64,000 nucleotides of DNA from Villigracilis sp024434165 (GTDB lineage: Bacteria > Chloroflexota > Anaerolineae > Anaerolineales > Villigracilaceae), in the NCBI GenBank assembly GCA_030263665.1, contig SZPK01000002.1:1-64000 (forward strand), read 5' to 3'. A program made the translations under genes and the position numbers. A model generated the notes under the pieces. The model ran no database searches and was not told where the DNA came from. It saw only the letters and a program-made list of their open reading frames with translations. Each line of letters opens with the position of its first letter. The stretch's first letter is position 1. This document shows, in pieces, positions 25,509 through 34,359 of this stretch.

Positions 25509-26753
25509 TCAGGAATATTTTCGGATTGCCAGCACAGCGTTATGGCCGCCGAAGCCGAAGGCATTGCTGAGCGCCAGAGAGATTTTCGCCTCGCGTGCCC
25601 GGTTCGGGATGTAATCTAGGTCGCACTCGGGGTCGGGCGTCTCGTAATGGATGGTGGGCGGCAGAATCCCTTCGCGGATCGCCTTCACGCAGAAAATCGC
25701 CTCCAGCGCGCCCGTCGCGCCCATCATGTGCCCGGTCATGGATTTGGTGGAGGAAACCGGGATCCGATACGCCCGTTCGCCAAACGCCGCCTTGATGGCG
25801 CGCGTCTCCGCCTGGTCGTTCAGGGGCGTGGCGGTTCCATGCGCGTTGATGTAACTGACTTCATCGTCGTTCGCTTTGGCAGACGCCAGCGCCATCCGAA
25901 TCGCCGCCGCGCCGCCCTCCCCTTTTTCATGCGGCGCGGTCACGTGAAAGGCGTCCGCCGTTGCGCCGTAACCAGCCAGTTCCGCAAGGATATTTGCGCC
26001 GCGCGCCTTCGCATCCGACTCGCGCTCCAGCACGAGCACCGCCGCGCCTTCGCCCATCACCAGCCCGTCGCGGTTTTTATCGAACGGCTGGGGCGTCATC
26101 GAGTAATCGCCGTTGCGGCGAGACATCGCCCCCACGCGGTCGAACGCCGCCACGCCGGTGGAAGTGATCGTCGTTTCCGAAGCGCCCGCCAACGCGGCGT
26201 CAATCATCCCCGTCCTCAGCATCATCAGCGCGATGCCAATTCCATCCGCGCCCGAAGCGCACGCCGAAGCCACCGAAAAGCACGGTCCCTTGATCCCAAA
26301 CTCGATGGCGGTCATCCCCGCGCCGCCGTTCGCCATCAGCATCGGAATCAGAAACGGGCTGACCTTGCGCGGACCCTCCTTGTAATTCGTAAGCGTCGCC
26401 TCCTGCAGGGAATGCAGACCGCCAATGGCGGAAGAAATGATGACGCCGATGCGCCCGGCGTTTGCCTCCGTAATCTCCAGTCCTGAATCCGCCAGCGCCT
26501 CTTTCGCAGACGCAATCGCCAACTGTTCGAAGCGGTCACGCCGCCGCGCCTCTTTCGCATCCATGTACTGTTCCGGTTGAAAACCCTTCACTTCCGCGGC
26601 AATGTGCACCTGCAAATTTGCCGCATGGGAATCAAACAACGTGATCGGTCCCACGCCCGACTTCCCCGCGATGACGCTCTCCCAACTTTCCACAACGTTC
26701 AATCCCAGCGGGTTCACTGTCCCCATGCCCGTGATGACAATGCGTTCCTGCAT
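25509..26753 (-). CDS. fabF: 3-oxoacyl-[acyl-carrier-protein] synthase II (first of two)
   Basis: This 414-residue condensing enzyme has the full KAS II triad: Cys165 (ASACASGAD), His305 (NAHGTATPLND) and His342 (STKSMTGHMMG). It elongates acyl-ACP with malonyl-ACP in fatty-acid synthesis. A second paralogue lies at 59.9 kb next to fabH. This copy is away from other fab genes, follows the moa cluster and overlaps the acetyltransferase frame by 40 bases, so it may serve a specialised elongation step. Confidence 0.93.
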   Translation of the reverse strand: MQERIVITGMGTVNPLGLNVVESWESVIAGKSGVGPITLFDSHAANLQVHIAAEVKGFQPEQYMDAKEARRRDRFEQLAIASAKEALADSGLEITEANAGRIGVIISSAIGGLHSLQEATLTNYKEGPRKVSPFLIPMLMANGGAGMTAIEFGIKGPCFSVASACASGADGIGIALMMLRTGMIDAALAGASETTITSTGVAAFDRVGAMSRRNGDYSMTPQPFDKNRDGLVMGEGAAVLVLERESDAKARGANILAELAGYGATADAFHVTAPHEKGEGGAAAIRMALASAKANDDEVSYINAHGTATPLNDQAETRAIKAAFGERAYRIPVSSTKSMTGHMMGATGALEAIFCVKAIREGILPPTIHYETPDPECDLDYIPNRAREAKISLALSNAFGFGGHNAVLAIRKYS

Positions 26754-27424
26754 TTTTCCTCCAAGAATGAAATAGATATGACGGAATTAACAACCCCGGA
26801 TTTCAACGAGCGTGACGCCGCGCCCTTCGATACGGCTTCGCCGCTCGGGCACGCCTCATTCCACACCGGGACCTGCCAGCCCTTCCAAAGTTTATCCAAC
26901 CCGCCACAGCGGCTCAAATCCCGCCAGCCGTAGGCGACCTCGACCAATTTCTTCCCGCCGATCTCGATGGGTTTCCCGCGCACGTACGCGCCGCCCATCC
27001 GTTCATAAAACCCGCGCGCATGAAGGTTGTCCTTCAACACCCACAAGCACATGGAGGTCAAGCCGAGTTCGCGCAGCCCTTCTACCGCCCCGCCAAACAG
27101 CATTCGTCCGATTCCGCGCCCCTGCGCAGACTTCAAGAGGTAGATGGCATACAACTCTCCATCGAAACCGCCGTCTTTCTCCTGCGGCACGCCAAAGTTT
27201 GAAAACCCGGCGATCTGTCCATCCACTTCTGCAACAATGGCGCGGTGATACAAATCGGAGGGGTCGGAGAGCGAGGACTTCCATCGTTCGGCGCGGCGCT
27301 CAACGGACAGGTTCTTCAAAAACGCATCCGGCACGATGCCCGGGTAAGTCTCCTGCCAAGCCGTAATGTGGACCGCCGCAATCGCCTGGGCGTCGTCAAC
27401 CGCTGCGCGTCGAATCGTGATCAC
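26714..27424 (-). CDS. GNAT-family N-acetyltransferase with an odd C-terminal tail
   Basis: Residues 1-170 are a normal GNAT domain: ITIRRAAVDDAQAIAAVHITAWQ, the acetyl-CoA loop QGRGIGRMLF, and NLHARGFYERMGG. A further 65 residues (from about 172 on) are of low quality and repeat-like. They overlap the first 40 bases of fabF, which suggests the original stop was lost after insertion of a dispersed element near 26815-26870. It starts three bases after the moaE stop. The substrate is unknown. Confidence 0.75.
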   Translation of the reverse strand: MITIRRAAVDDAQAIAAVHITAWQETYPGIVPDAFLKNLSVERRAERWKSSLSDPSDLYHRAIVAEVDGQIAGFSNFGVPQEKDGGFDGELYAIYLLKSAQGRGIGRMLFGGAVEGLRELGLTSMCLWVLKDNLHARGFYERMGGAYVRGKPIEIGGKKLVEVAYGWRDLSRCGGLDKLWKGWQVPVWNEACPSGEAVSKGAASRSLKSGVVNSVISISFLEEKCRNALSSRAWGQ

Positions 27425-27427
27425 GGT

Positions 27428-27889
27428 TTATTCACCCGGCTTGGGGATGTAATCGCCTTCGACCCATTCCTGCCCGCCCGGTCCCACTTCCTTCTTCCAG
27501 ATTGGCACGATTTCCTTGAGACGGTCAATGCCATAGCGCGCCGCCTCGAAGACGCCCGTATCGCGGTGGGCGGCGGTGCAGGCGATCAATACCGTTGGGG
27601 TTTTCGGGTACAGCCTGCCGATGCGCTGGACGATGGCAATGCCCTCCACGCTGGACCATCTCTCTCGGATTTCGTCCGCCACCTGCTTCATTTTGGCTTC
27701 CGCCATGGGGATGTAGGACTCGTATTCGAGATACTCGGTCTCATGCGCGTCGCCGCGGCTGGTCACTCCGCGCACCATGCCGGTGAAGATCGCCGCCGCG
27801 CCCGTGGATGGGAGCGTGATTTTTGCGAGCAGGTCGTTCAGGTCAATTTCGGCTTCGGTGATGGAGTAGATGGTTGGGAATTGGGACAT
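27428..27889 (-). CDS. moaE: Molybdopterin synthase catalytic subunit MoaE
   Basis: This 153-residue protein contains the MoaE core: GAAAIFTGMVRG, LEYESYIPMAEAKM, CTAAHRDTGVFEA and the active-site Lys region IWKKE. With MoaD thiocarboxylate it converts precursor Z (cyclic pyranopterin monophosphate) into molybdopterin. moaD lies 39 bases upstream on the same strand. Confidence 0.95.
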   Translation of the reverse strand: MSQFPTIYSITEAEIDLNDLLAKITLPSTGAAAIFTGMVRGVTSRGDAHETEYLEYESYIPMAEAKMKQVADEIRERWSSVEGIAIVQRIGRLYPKTPTVLIACTAAHRDTGVFEAARYGIDRLKEIVPIWKKEVGPGGQEWVEGDYIPKPGE

Positions 27890-27928
27890 GGGGGGTGATT
27901 GGGTAAGTGAGTAATTGGAGACTGGAGA

Positions 27929-28177
27929 TTAACCGCCGCTGACAGGTGGAAAGAGGGCGATTTCGGCGTTGGGCGGGACGACGGCTTCATCAAAGGCGTA
28001 TTCGCGGTTGATGGTAATCAACACGGATTTCATGGACTCCTTCAGGTTGGGGTAATCCGCGCCCAGTTTTTCCTTCAATTGCTGGATGGTCATGTCAGCG
28101 GGGATGTCCATTTCCAGGGACCTGGTCCCCGCGCGGTCGCGGATGGTGGCGAAGAAAAGCAGTTTGATGTGATTCAT
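27929..28177 (-). CDS. moaD: Molybdopterin synthase sulfur-carrier subunit MoaD
   Basis: This 82-residue ubiquitin-like protein ends in PPVSGG. The terminal Gly-Gly is adenylated by MoeB and thiocarboxylated, then used by MoaE. The beta-grasp start is IKLLFFATIRDRAGTR. It lies in the moaC-cupin-moaD-moaE run. Confidence 0.95.
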   Translation of the reverse strand: MNHIKLLFFATIRDRAGTRSLEMDIPADMTIQQLKEKLGADYPNLKESMKSVLITINREYAFDEAVVPPNAEIALFPPVSGG

Positions 28178-28189
28178 GGGGTTCTTTGG

Positions 28190-28262
28190 GTCGAAGGTTG
28201 AAGGTTACAGGTTGAAGGTTGAAGGTCGCAGGCCAAAGGTCGGGACTTTCGACTTTCAACCT
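28190..28262. repeat. Short tandem 'GAAGGTTGAAGGT' repeats upstream of moaD
   Basis: The gap between the cupin gene and moaD holds several imperfect copies of a GAAGGTYNNAGGT-like unit and a matching inverted CTTTCAACCTT segment. No promoter is obvious. Confidence 0.5.
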
Positions 28263-28272
28263 TAAACCTTTT

Positions 28273-28638
28273 TCAAATCCAAACGTCATTCGGTGCGGTG
28301 AGTTTGTCTTCCACGCTGCCGGTGTTGACCGTACCGGCAGGTTCGATCAAGAGAATATGGCATTCCTGCTCAGCGAAGGGTTTGTGCTCCACGCCTTTCG
28401 GCACGACGAAGAGTTCACCTTCGTTCAACGAGACCTTGCCGTCGCGGAAGTGGATGTCGAGGCGGCCCTTGACAACGATGAAAACTTCATCGGTTTCGGG
28501 ATGGTCGTGCCAGACGAATTCGCCCTGCACCTTCGCCAGTTTGAGGTGGTAGTCGTTCATCTGCGCGATGACCTTCGGCGACCAGTGTTCGGTGAATTTC
28601 GAAAACTTCCTGCTAAGGTTTATCGGTTCGTAGTTCAT
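28273..28638 (-). CDS. Small cupin-domain protein
   Basis: This 121-residue protein has one cupin. Motif 1 is WHDHPETDEVFIVVKGRLDIHF (metal-ligand His-X-His, Glu, and GRLDIHF) and motif 2 is LFVVPKGVEHKPF. The fold usually binds a divalent metal. The gene lies between moaC and moaD on the same strand, so it is co-transcribed with cofactor synthesis, but no molybdopterin role is known to me. Confidence 0.82.
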   Translation of the reverse strand: MNYEPINLSRKFSKFTEHWSPKVIAQMNDYHLKLAKVQGEFVWHDHPETDEVFIVVKGRLDIHFRDGKVSLNEGELFVVPKGVEHKPFAEQECHILLIEPAGTVNTGSVEDKLTAPNDVWI

Positions 28639-28654
28639 GGCTGCCTACAACCTA

Positions 28655-29131
28655 TCATTCATTCACAACATCGCCGCTCATGCCGCCGTGTTTTTCGATG
28701 AGACGGATATTTTGTATCTTCATCGTTTTCTCGGCGGCTTTCGCCATGTCGTAGACGGTGAGCGCGGCAACGGAGACCGCGGTCAGCGCCTCCATTTCCA
28801 CGCCCGTCTTGCCGGTCACTTTGGCGGTGGCGGTGATGACCACGCCGGGCAGCGAGTCGTCCAGCTCGAGGTCCACGTCCACCTTCGAGAGTGGGAGAGG
28901 ATGACATAACGGAATCAGGTCCGAGGTCCGTTTTGATGCGGTGATGCCCGCGATTTGCGCCACGGTCAGCACATCGCCTTTTTGAATCTGCCCCGCGCGG
29001 ATCAAATCCAGCGTTTCCCTTTTCATGTGAACTTCGCCGCGCGCAACGGCGATCCGTTCGGTGTCGGGCTTGCGACTCACGTCTACCATTTTCGCGCGGC
29101 CGTGTTCGTCGAGGTGGGTTAGTTTGGACAT
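28655..29131 (-). CDS. moaC: Cyclic pyranopterin monophosphate synthase MoaC
   Basis: This 158-residue protein matches MoaC throughout: MVDVSRKPDTERIAVARGEV, GITASKRTSDLIPLCHPLPL, TGVEMEALTAVSVAALTVYDM and MKIQNIRLIEKHGGMSGDV. It turns 3',8-cyclo-7,8-dihydro-GTP (made by MoaA) into precursor Z. It is the first gene of the leftward moa run; moaA is not in the window. Confidence 0.96.
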   Translation of the reverse strand: MSKLTHLDEHGRAKMVDVSRKPDTERIAVARGEVHMKRETLDLIRAGQIQKGDVLTVAQIAGITASKRTSDLIPLCHPLPLSKVDVDLELDDSLPGVVITATAKVTGKTGVEMEALTAVSVAALTVYDMAKAAEKTMKIQNIRLIEKHGGMSGDVVNE

Positions 29132-29215
29132 GGGGTTGATTATACCTTTATGTCATTGCGAGCGGCGCCAAGGCACCGCGAAGCAATCTCCCCGCAATGA
29201 CACGGCGCAATGAGA

Positions 29216-29221
29216 TATAAT
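29216..29221 (+). promoter_or_regulatory. -10 box of scpA, near-leaderless
   Basis: A perfect TATAAT ends nine bases before the scpA ATG at 29231, leaving room for only a two- to three-base leader. Confidence 0.6.
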
Positions 29222-29230
29222 CCGCACGCG

Positions 29231-30004
29231 ATGGATGGACTTCTTGGAAACCAACTTGGCGGATACAAGGTGCAGATTCCCGTGTACGAGGGTCCGCTCG
29301 ACCTGTTGTTGAGCCTGATCGAACGCGCGGAACTGGACGTCACAGCGGTGTCGCTTGCGGCGGTAACGGATCAATACCTGGCGCATTTGCAGGGACTGGA
29401 GCAGCTGGTCCCCGATGAGATTTCGTCGTTTTTGGTGATCGCGGCGAAACTGGTGCAGATTAAATCGGAGGCGCTGCTGCCGCGTCCGCCCGAACGGGAG
29501 GCTGGCGAGGAAGACCCCGGCATTGCGCTCGTGGAGCAGTTGAAACTGTACAAGCGCTACAAGGAAATCGGAGTCTGGCTGGAGGAACGGCAGGCGCAAA
29601 ACCTGCGGACGTTCCTGCGCGTCGCGCCGCCGCCCAAGGTGGAGCCGAAACTCGACCTCTCGAACCTGACCCTCGAAGGGCTGCTCAACGCGGCGGAAGC
29701 GGCGTTCGCCAAAGAGAAAGACAAAAAGCCGCTGACTACGATCATTACCGCGCCGAAGGTGACCATCCGCGAGAAGATTGACCTGATCACCAAAACCTTG
29801 AAGAACATCCAGCGCATGACCTTCAGCGGACTCGTCACCGACAAAGCCACGCGGGTGGAGATCGTGGTGACGTTCCTCGCCCTGCTGGAGTTGATCAAAC
29901 GCTACCGCGTGACGGCGAAGCAGGAGCAGTTGTTTGGCGACATCGAGTTCGAACGCAGTGAGGATTGGAAGGACGACGAGGAGATCGAGATCGAGTTTGA
30001 GTAG
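29231..30004 (+). CDS. scpA: Segregation and condensation protein A
   Basis: This 257-residue protein (ATG 29231, after a TATAAT) is the kleisin of the SMC-ScpAB complex. The N-terminal YEGPLDLLLSLIERAELDVTAVSLAAVTDQYLAHL is diagnostic. The middle is charged and the C-terminal winged helix starts near residue 165 and ends VVTFLALLELIKRYRV. It bridges SMC heads in chromosome segregation. No scpB follows; the next gene is convergent. Confidence 0.93.
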   Translation: MDGLLGNQLGGYKVQIPVYEGPLDLLLSLIERAELDVTAVSLAAVTDQYLAHLQGLEQLVPDEISSFLVIAAKLVQIKSEALLPRPPEREAGEEDPGIALVEQLKLYKRYKEIGVWLEERQAQNLRTFLRVAPPPKVEPKLDLSNLTLEGLLNAAEAAFAKEKDKKPLTTIITAPKVTIREKIDLITKTLKNIQRMTFSGLVTDKATRVEIVVTFLALLELIKRYRVTAKQEQLFGDIEFERSEDWKDDEEIEIEFE

Positions 30005-30086
30005 GAGGGATGGTGGAGGGAATAGGGGATAGGGAATGGTAGATGGTGAATGGGGGCAGGGGGAGGCGGCGGAGGTGACGGGAATA

Positions 30087-30452
30087 TCACAATTGTTGTT
30101 TGTCAAATATGTATCGAGCAAACAGCGCCACGATCGCGCCAAGATTATCAAAGACCAGCACATCAATCACTGACGCATTCCGTCCCGGGACAAAGGACTG
30201 GTGGAATTCGTCCGTGGCGGAGTACAGCACAGCAAGCAGCCAGGCGAGGATGTAATTCCGCTTGGGCAGGGCGCGAAGGTATGAAAGCGCGAGCAGACCG
30301 TAGCCGACGGCGTGCGCGCCTTTTTTGACGAAATAATCCCAGCCGCCGAAACTGGGGAGTTCGTCACTGGGGCGGGACGAAAAGAGGAAGATGACGACCA
30401 TCAGCGCAAGGGCGGGGAACCAGCGCGGTACAATATCCAGCAGTTTTTTCAT
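30087..30452 (-). CDS. VanZ-family membrane protein
   Basis: This 121-residue protein has four hydrophobic helices and the VanZ signature: a FLFSSRP segment, KKGAHAVGYGLLA, and DEFHQSFVPGRNASVIDVLVFDNLGA. VanZ-like proteins are linked to teicoplanin resistance and cell-envelope homeostasis, with unclear chemistry. Its start lies only eleven bases from that of the divergent pabB-pabC gene, so the promoters must overlap the opposite coding regions. Confidence 0.88.
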   Translation of the reverse strand: MKKLLDIVPRWFPALALMVVIFLFSSRPSDELPSFGGWDYFVKKGAHAVGYGLLALSYLRALPKRNYILAWLLAVLYSATDEFHQSFVPGRNASVIDVLVFDNLGAIVALFARYIFDKQQL

Positions 30453-30463
30453 GTGAGGTTCCG

Positions 30464-32233
30464 TTGGAAGGCGATGTGATTCTCAAGCGCGGCATTGCAT
30501 GGCTGAAGTTCAGCCGTCCGTGCCGCGTGATTGTAACCGACAAACTCGACGACGTTCGGAAAAGCCTGGAGGAAGTGGAACGACTGGTGAACGAACACGG
30601 TTGGACGGCGGCGGGCTTCGTCAGTTATGAAGCCGCGCCTGCGTTCGATTCAGCGATGCGCGTTTTTCCTTCACAGGGATTTCCGCTGCTATGGTTTGGG
30701 TTGTATGAAAGCCCGCAAGTGATGGAGACCTCCGAGGTTTTCAAGGACTCCGAAAATCATGCCGCATTGCAATGGGAGGCGGAGATCGAGAGAGAGGCGT
30801 ATAACGAAGCCATCGAAAGAATCAAAGAATACATCGCGCAGGGGAAGACGTATCAGGTGAATTACACCATGCGCCTCCGCGCGGACCATGAGGCTGATGC
30901 GTGGACCCTGTTCCTTCACCTCGCCCAAAACCAGAACAAATACGCCGCGTTCGTGGACACGGGTGATTGGGCGGTCTGCTGCGCCTCACCCGAATTGTTC
31001 TTCGAGCTGGACGGCGACATCATTACCAGCCGCCCAATGAAGGGAACGGTCAAACGCGGGCGGACGACAGGGGAGGATAAAATTCAAGCCGACTGGCTGC
31101 GCGCATCTGAGAAGAACCGCGCCGAGAACGTGATGATCGTGGATATGATTCGCAATGACATCGGGCGCATCGCAGAGATCGGCAGCGTCACTGTGCCGGA
31201 GTTATTCACAATCGAAAAGTACCCCACTCTCTTTCAAATGACCTCGACGGTGAGGGCGAGAACGAAGGCAGCGATCACCGAAATTTTTTCGGCGTTATTT
31301 CCCTGCGCTTCGATCACCGGCGCGCCGAAGGTCAGCACGATGAAGATCATTGCGGAACTGGAAACCAGTCCACGCAGGATTTATTGCGGAAGCATTGGGA
31401 CCATCGAGCCGAACCGCAAGGCGTGTTTCAACGTGGCGATCCGCACCGCGCTGGTGGAAAAACGCAGCGGCAAAGCGGAATACGGCGTGGGCGGAGGCGT
31501 CGTGTGGGATTCCACATCCTCGGACGAGTACGGCGAAGCGCTGCTCAAAGCCCGCGTCCTCACCCAGCCGCCGCAGGAGGAATTTTCCCTTTTTGAAACC
31601 TTGCTCTGGACGCCGGAGGAAGGTTATTTTCTGCTCGACAAACACATCGCGCGGATGATGGACTCGGCGGAGTATTTTGGATTCCCCACAGAGAACACAG
31701 AAAGCACAGAGGGCGAGTTTCGGAGAAAGATGGTGAACGTGTTGGACGAATTGGTGAAAGGCGCATCTCTGCCGAAGCGAGTGAAAATATTGATGAATTC
31801 AAAGGGAGAATTTTCAAACGAGGTCAAAGACTTTCACCCGGGCGGCGGGATATTCAAGGTTTGTCTTGCAAAGGAGCCTGTCAACTCAAACGACCCGTTT
31901 CTCTTCCACAAAACGACAAGGCGGGGCGTGTACGAACGGGCTGCCGTGAAAGGCTTCGACGACGTATTGCTCTTCAACGAAAACGGCGAACTGACCGAGT
32001 TCACCATCGGCAACCTGGTCGTGAAAAGGGGCGGCGAATTCTTCACGCCGCCGGTCGAGTGCGGGCTTCTGGCGGGCACATTCCGCGCTGAGCTGGTCGC
32101 TTGCGGCGAGGTAAAGGAACAGGCGCTCAGGATTCAGGATCTGGCGGAGTGTGAAGCGGTATTCCTCGTCAACTCGGTGAGAAAGTGGGTGCGGGTTAAA
32201 GTCATCGAAGGAGACGGGGCGCCGGAGAGGTGA
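30464..32233 (+). CDS. pabB: Aminodeoxychorismate synthase/lyase fusion (PabB-PabC)
   Basis: This 589-residue fusion uses a TTG start (30464) with GAGG upstream. Residues 1-370 are the chorismate-binding PabB component (QGKTYQVNYTMRL, SRPMKGTVKRGR, MIRNDIGRIAEIG, CASITGAPKVSTMKII). Residues 380-589 are a class-IV PLP aminotransferase like 4-amino-4-deoxychorismate lyase, with the PLP-lysine region FHKTTRR and LLFNENGELTEFTIGN. Together with a PabA glutaminase it makes 4-aminobenzoate for folate. A short segment (NTESTEGE) encoded at 31687-31713 looks like a dispersed-repeat insertion in the lyase domain. Confidence 0.9.
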   Translation: MEGDVILKRGIAWLKFSRPCRVIVTDKLDDVRKSLEEVERLVNEHGWTAAGFVSYEAAPAFDSAMRVFPSQGFPLLWFGLYESPQVMETSEVFKDSENHAALQWEAEIEREAYNEAIERIKEYIAQGKTYQVNYTMRLRADHEADAWTLFLHLAQNQNKYAAFVDTGDWAVCCASPELFFELDGDIITSRPMKGTVKRGRTTGEDKIQADWLRASEKNRAENVMIVDMIRNDIGRIAEIGSVTVPELFTIEKYPTLFQMTSTVRARTKAAITEIFSALFPCASITGAPKVSTMKIIAELETSPRRIYCGSIGTIEPNRKACFNVAIRTALVEKRSGKAEYGVGGGVVWDSTSSDEYGEALLKARVLTQPPQEEFSLFETLLWTPEEGYFLLDKHIARMMDSAEYFGFPTENTESTEGEFRRKMVNVLDELVKGASLPKRVKILMNSKGEFSNEVKDFHPGGGIFKVCLAKEPVNSNDPFLFHKTTRRGVYERAAVKGFDDVLLFNENGELTEFTIGNLVVKRGGEFFTPPVECGLLAGTFRAELVACGEVKEQALRIQDLAECEAVFLVNSVRKWVRVKVIEGDGAPER

Positions 32234-32235
32234 GT

Positions 32236-32241
32236 TATAAT
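32236..32241 (+). promoter_or_regulatory. -10 box of the small membrane protein/phosphodiesterase operon
   Basis: A perfect TATAAT overlaps the end of pabB-pabC. The ATG is at 32276 with a GAGG Shine-Dalgarno, a normal leader of about 28 bases. Confidence 0.55.
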
Positions 32242-32275
32242 CCCAGCCGAATATTCAAAAGGAAAAGAGGAACGT

Positions 32276-32461
32276 ATGTATATTGACCCCGGTTCCGGTG
32301 GAATGTTATTCCAAATTCTCGCTGTGGCGTTTACCGTGATCTCCGGCACGGTGCTGATGTTCTCCAGCAGGATCAAGATGACCATCGCCAGGTGGCGCCG
32401 CGCCATGCGCAAGGAAGAAAAAAACGAAACCACCGCCGAAAACAATTCGGAACAGAAGTAA
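32276..32461 (+). CDS. Small single-pass membrane protein
   Basis: This 61-residue protein starts MYIDPGSGGMLFQILA, one membrane helix (residues 9-30) and a basic, then acidic cytoplasmic tail. The DPGSG start is seen in small proteins found beside phosphodiesterase-like genes. It has a Shine-Dalgarno, its own -10 box, and lies 65 bases before the phosphodiesterase. The function is unknown; a partner or anchor for the next products is possible. Confidence 0.65.
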   Translation: MYIDPGSGGMLFQILAVAFTVISGTVLMFSSRIKMTIARWRRAMRKEEKNETTAENNSEQK

Positions 32462-32526
32462 AACAACTCGAGCAGAAGTGACAGTCGTTTCGCCGGAAGC
32501 GGCTGTCGCCTTCTTTACAGGAAATC

Positions 32527-34359
32527 ATGCGAACACTCATCATCGGGCTGGATGCGTTCGATCCCGCATTTTTCGAAAAACTTCATACACAAGGCAAAAC
32601 CCCGCACCTGGGCAAACTGCTCGAGGCGGGAGGATATTCGCGCTTCCGCGTCTCGGACCCGCCGCAGAGCGAGGTTTCTTGGACGAGCATCGCCACCGGC
32701 ATGAACCCGGGCGGTCACGGCATGTTCGATTTCGTCCACCGCAACCCCGCCAACTACAGCCTGCAGGTTTCCCTGCTCCCAACCCAGAAGAACCTGCTCG
32801 GCTTGCAGTTCGTCCCGCCGCATAACGCCCGCACCATCTTCGACGAAGCGGTGGAAGACGGCTACCCAGCCGCGTCCATGTGGTGGCCCGCCACCTTCCC
32901 CGCCAGACAAGCCTCGCCGGTTCAAACCATCCCCGGGCTTGGCACGCCGGATATTCTGGGGCGTCTCGGTGTTGGCACGTATTTTTCGGTCGAAGAACTC
33001 CCCAATGACATGGAGCGCAAAACCGCACTCCGCAAACTGACGAAAAAAGGCGCAGCGAAATACACCGGCACGCTTGAGGGTCCCGCCAAAAAGAACGGTA
33101 CGGTCAATCTGGATTTCGAACTCGAAACAGCCGGCAATACAGCCAGCCTCCAGCTCGCCAAACAACGAGTAACCCTGAAGCCCGGTGAATGGAGCGAGAT
33201 CTTTGAACTGCCCTTCTCCGTCGGCTTCGGCATGACGGTCAAAGCCGTCAGCCGCGCCATCCTCACCAGCCTCGATCCCGTTTCGATCTATTTCCTGCCC
33301 CTGCAATTGCATCCGCTTGGCTCGCCGTGGCCATATGCCACACCGAAAAATTTCATCCAGGATCAATGGAAGAAGAACGGTCCCTTTCTCACGCTGGGCT
33401 GGCCCCAGGATACCACCGCGCTCAACGAACGTCTTATCAACGACGAACAATTCCTGAAACTTTGCGAGATGATTGACGCCGAACGCGAACGCGTCCTCAG
33501 CCACGCACTGGCTTCGTTCGACGAAGGCTTGCTTGCCTGCGTTTTCGACAGCCTCGACCGCGTCCAGCACATGTTCTTCAAGGGCAGGGAGGATATCATC
33601 GAATCCTGGTACATCCGCCTCGATTCCATGGTCGGGCGCATCATCGAACAGGCATCGCGCAGAAAAAAGGCGCGCGTCCTCGTGGTTTCCGACCATGGGT
33701 TTGGACGATTCGACTACAAGGTTCATCTGAACAGGTGGCTTACAGAGCGCGGATATTTGAAGACGACGAACCCCGGCTCTCGACACGCGCAGGACAACGC
33801 CTCATTCGACCTTCGGGCTGTTGACTGGTCTCAGAGCCAGGCTTACGCCCTGGGGTTGAACAGCCTCTATCTCAACATTGCCGGGCGCGAGGGCAAAGGC
33901 ATCGTCCATGAGAACGAAGCGGCGGGGCTTCTCGCCAAAATCAAAGAAGAACTGCTTCAATGGAAGGGACCTGGCGGCGGACAGGTCGTACAAACGGCGT
34001 TGATTCGCACCGAGGCGTTTCAGGGTCCGCTGGCGGCGTACGGTCCCGATCTCTTCGTCGGCTATCGCCCGCCCTATCGCGGGTCGGCAGAGACGGGTCT
34101 CGGTCAGTGGCGAAGCGAAGCCATCGAAAGGAACGAAGAACATTGGGAAGCCGATCACTGCTTCGATTCCAAATCCGTCCCCGGCGTGCTTTTTTCCAAC
34201 GAAGGGCTGGGCGGTTTCTCATCGCCCTCCTACCGCGACATCCCCACCCTTGCCATCGGCAAGGACCTCAAGACACAAGCCTCCGCGCCGCCGCCATCCT
34301 ACAGCGACGAAGATCAGGATGAGATCGAAAAGAGGTTAAAGGACCTTGGCTATCTTTAG
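32527..34359 (+). CDS. Alkaline-phosphatase-superfamily phosphodiesterase/nucleotide pyrophosphatase
   Basis: This 610-residue protein starts with the metal-binding strand MRTLIIGLDAFDPAFFEKL, has the nucleophile region EVSWTSIATGMNPGGHGMFDF, and the second metal site RVLVVSDHGFG followed by a conserved H in FDYKVHLN. These mark the type I phosphodiesterase/nucleotide pyrophosphatase family. There is no signal peptide, so it should be cytoplasmic or peripherally bound. It overlaps the next membrane-protein gene by 14 bases. The substrate may be a nucleotide sugar, lipid or glycan phosphate. Confidence 0.85.
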   Translation: MRTLIIGLDAFDPAFFEKLHTQGKTPHLGKLLEAGGYSRFRVSDPPQSEVSWTSIATGMNPGGHGMFDFVHRNPANYSLQVSLLPTQKNLLGLQFVPPHNARTIFDEAVEDGYPAASMWWPATFPARQASPVQTIPGLGTPDILGRLGVGTYFSVEELPNDMERKTALRKLTKKGAAKYTGTLEGPAKKNGTVNLDFELETAGNTASLQLAKQRVTLKPGEWSEIFELPFSVGFGMTVKAVSRAILTSLDPVSIYFLPLQLHPLGSPWPYATPKNFIQDQWKKNGPFLTLGWPQDTTALNERLINDEQFLKLCEMIDAERERVLSHALASFDEGLLACVFDSLDRVQHMFFKGREDIIESWYIRLDSMVGRIIEQASRRKKARVLVVSDHGFGRFDYKVHLNRWLTERGYLKTTNPGSRHAQDNASFDLRAVDWSQSQAYALGLNSLYLNIAGREGKGIVHENEAAGLLAKIKEELLQWKGPGGGQVVQTALIRTEAFQGPLAAYGPDLFVGYRPPYRGSAETGLGQWRSEAIERNEEHWEADHCFDSKSVPGVLFSNEGLGGFSSPSYRDIPTLAIGKDLKTQASAPPPSYSDEDQDEIEKRLKDLGYL

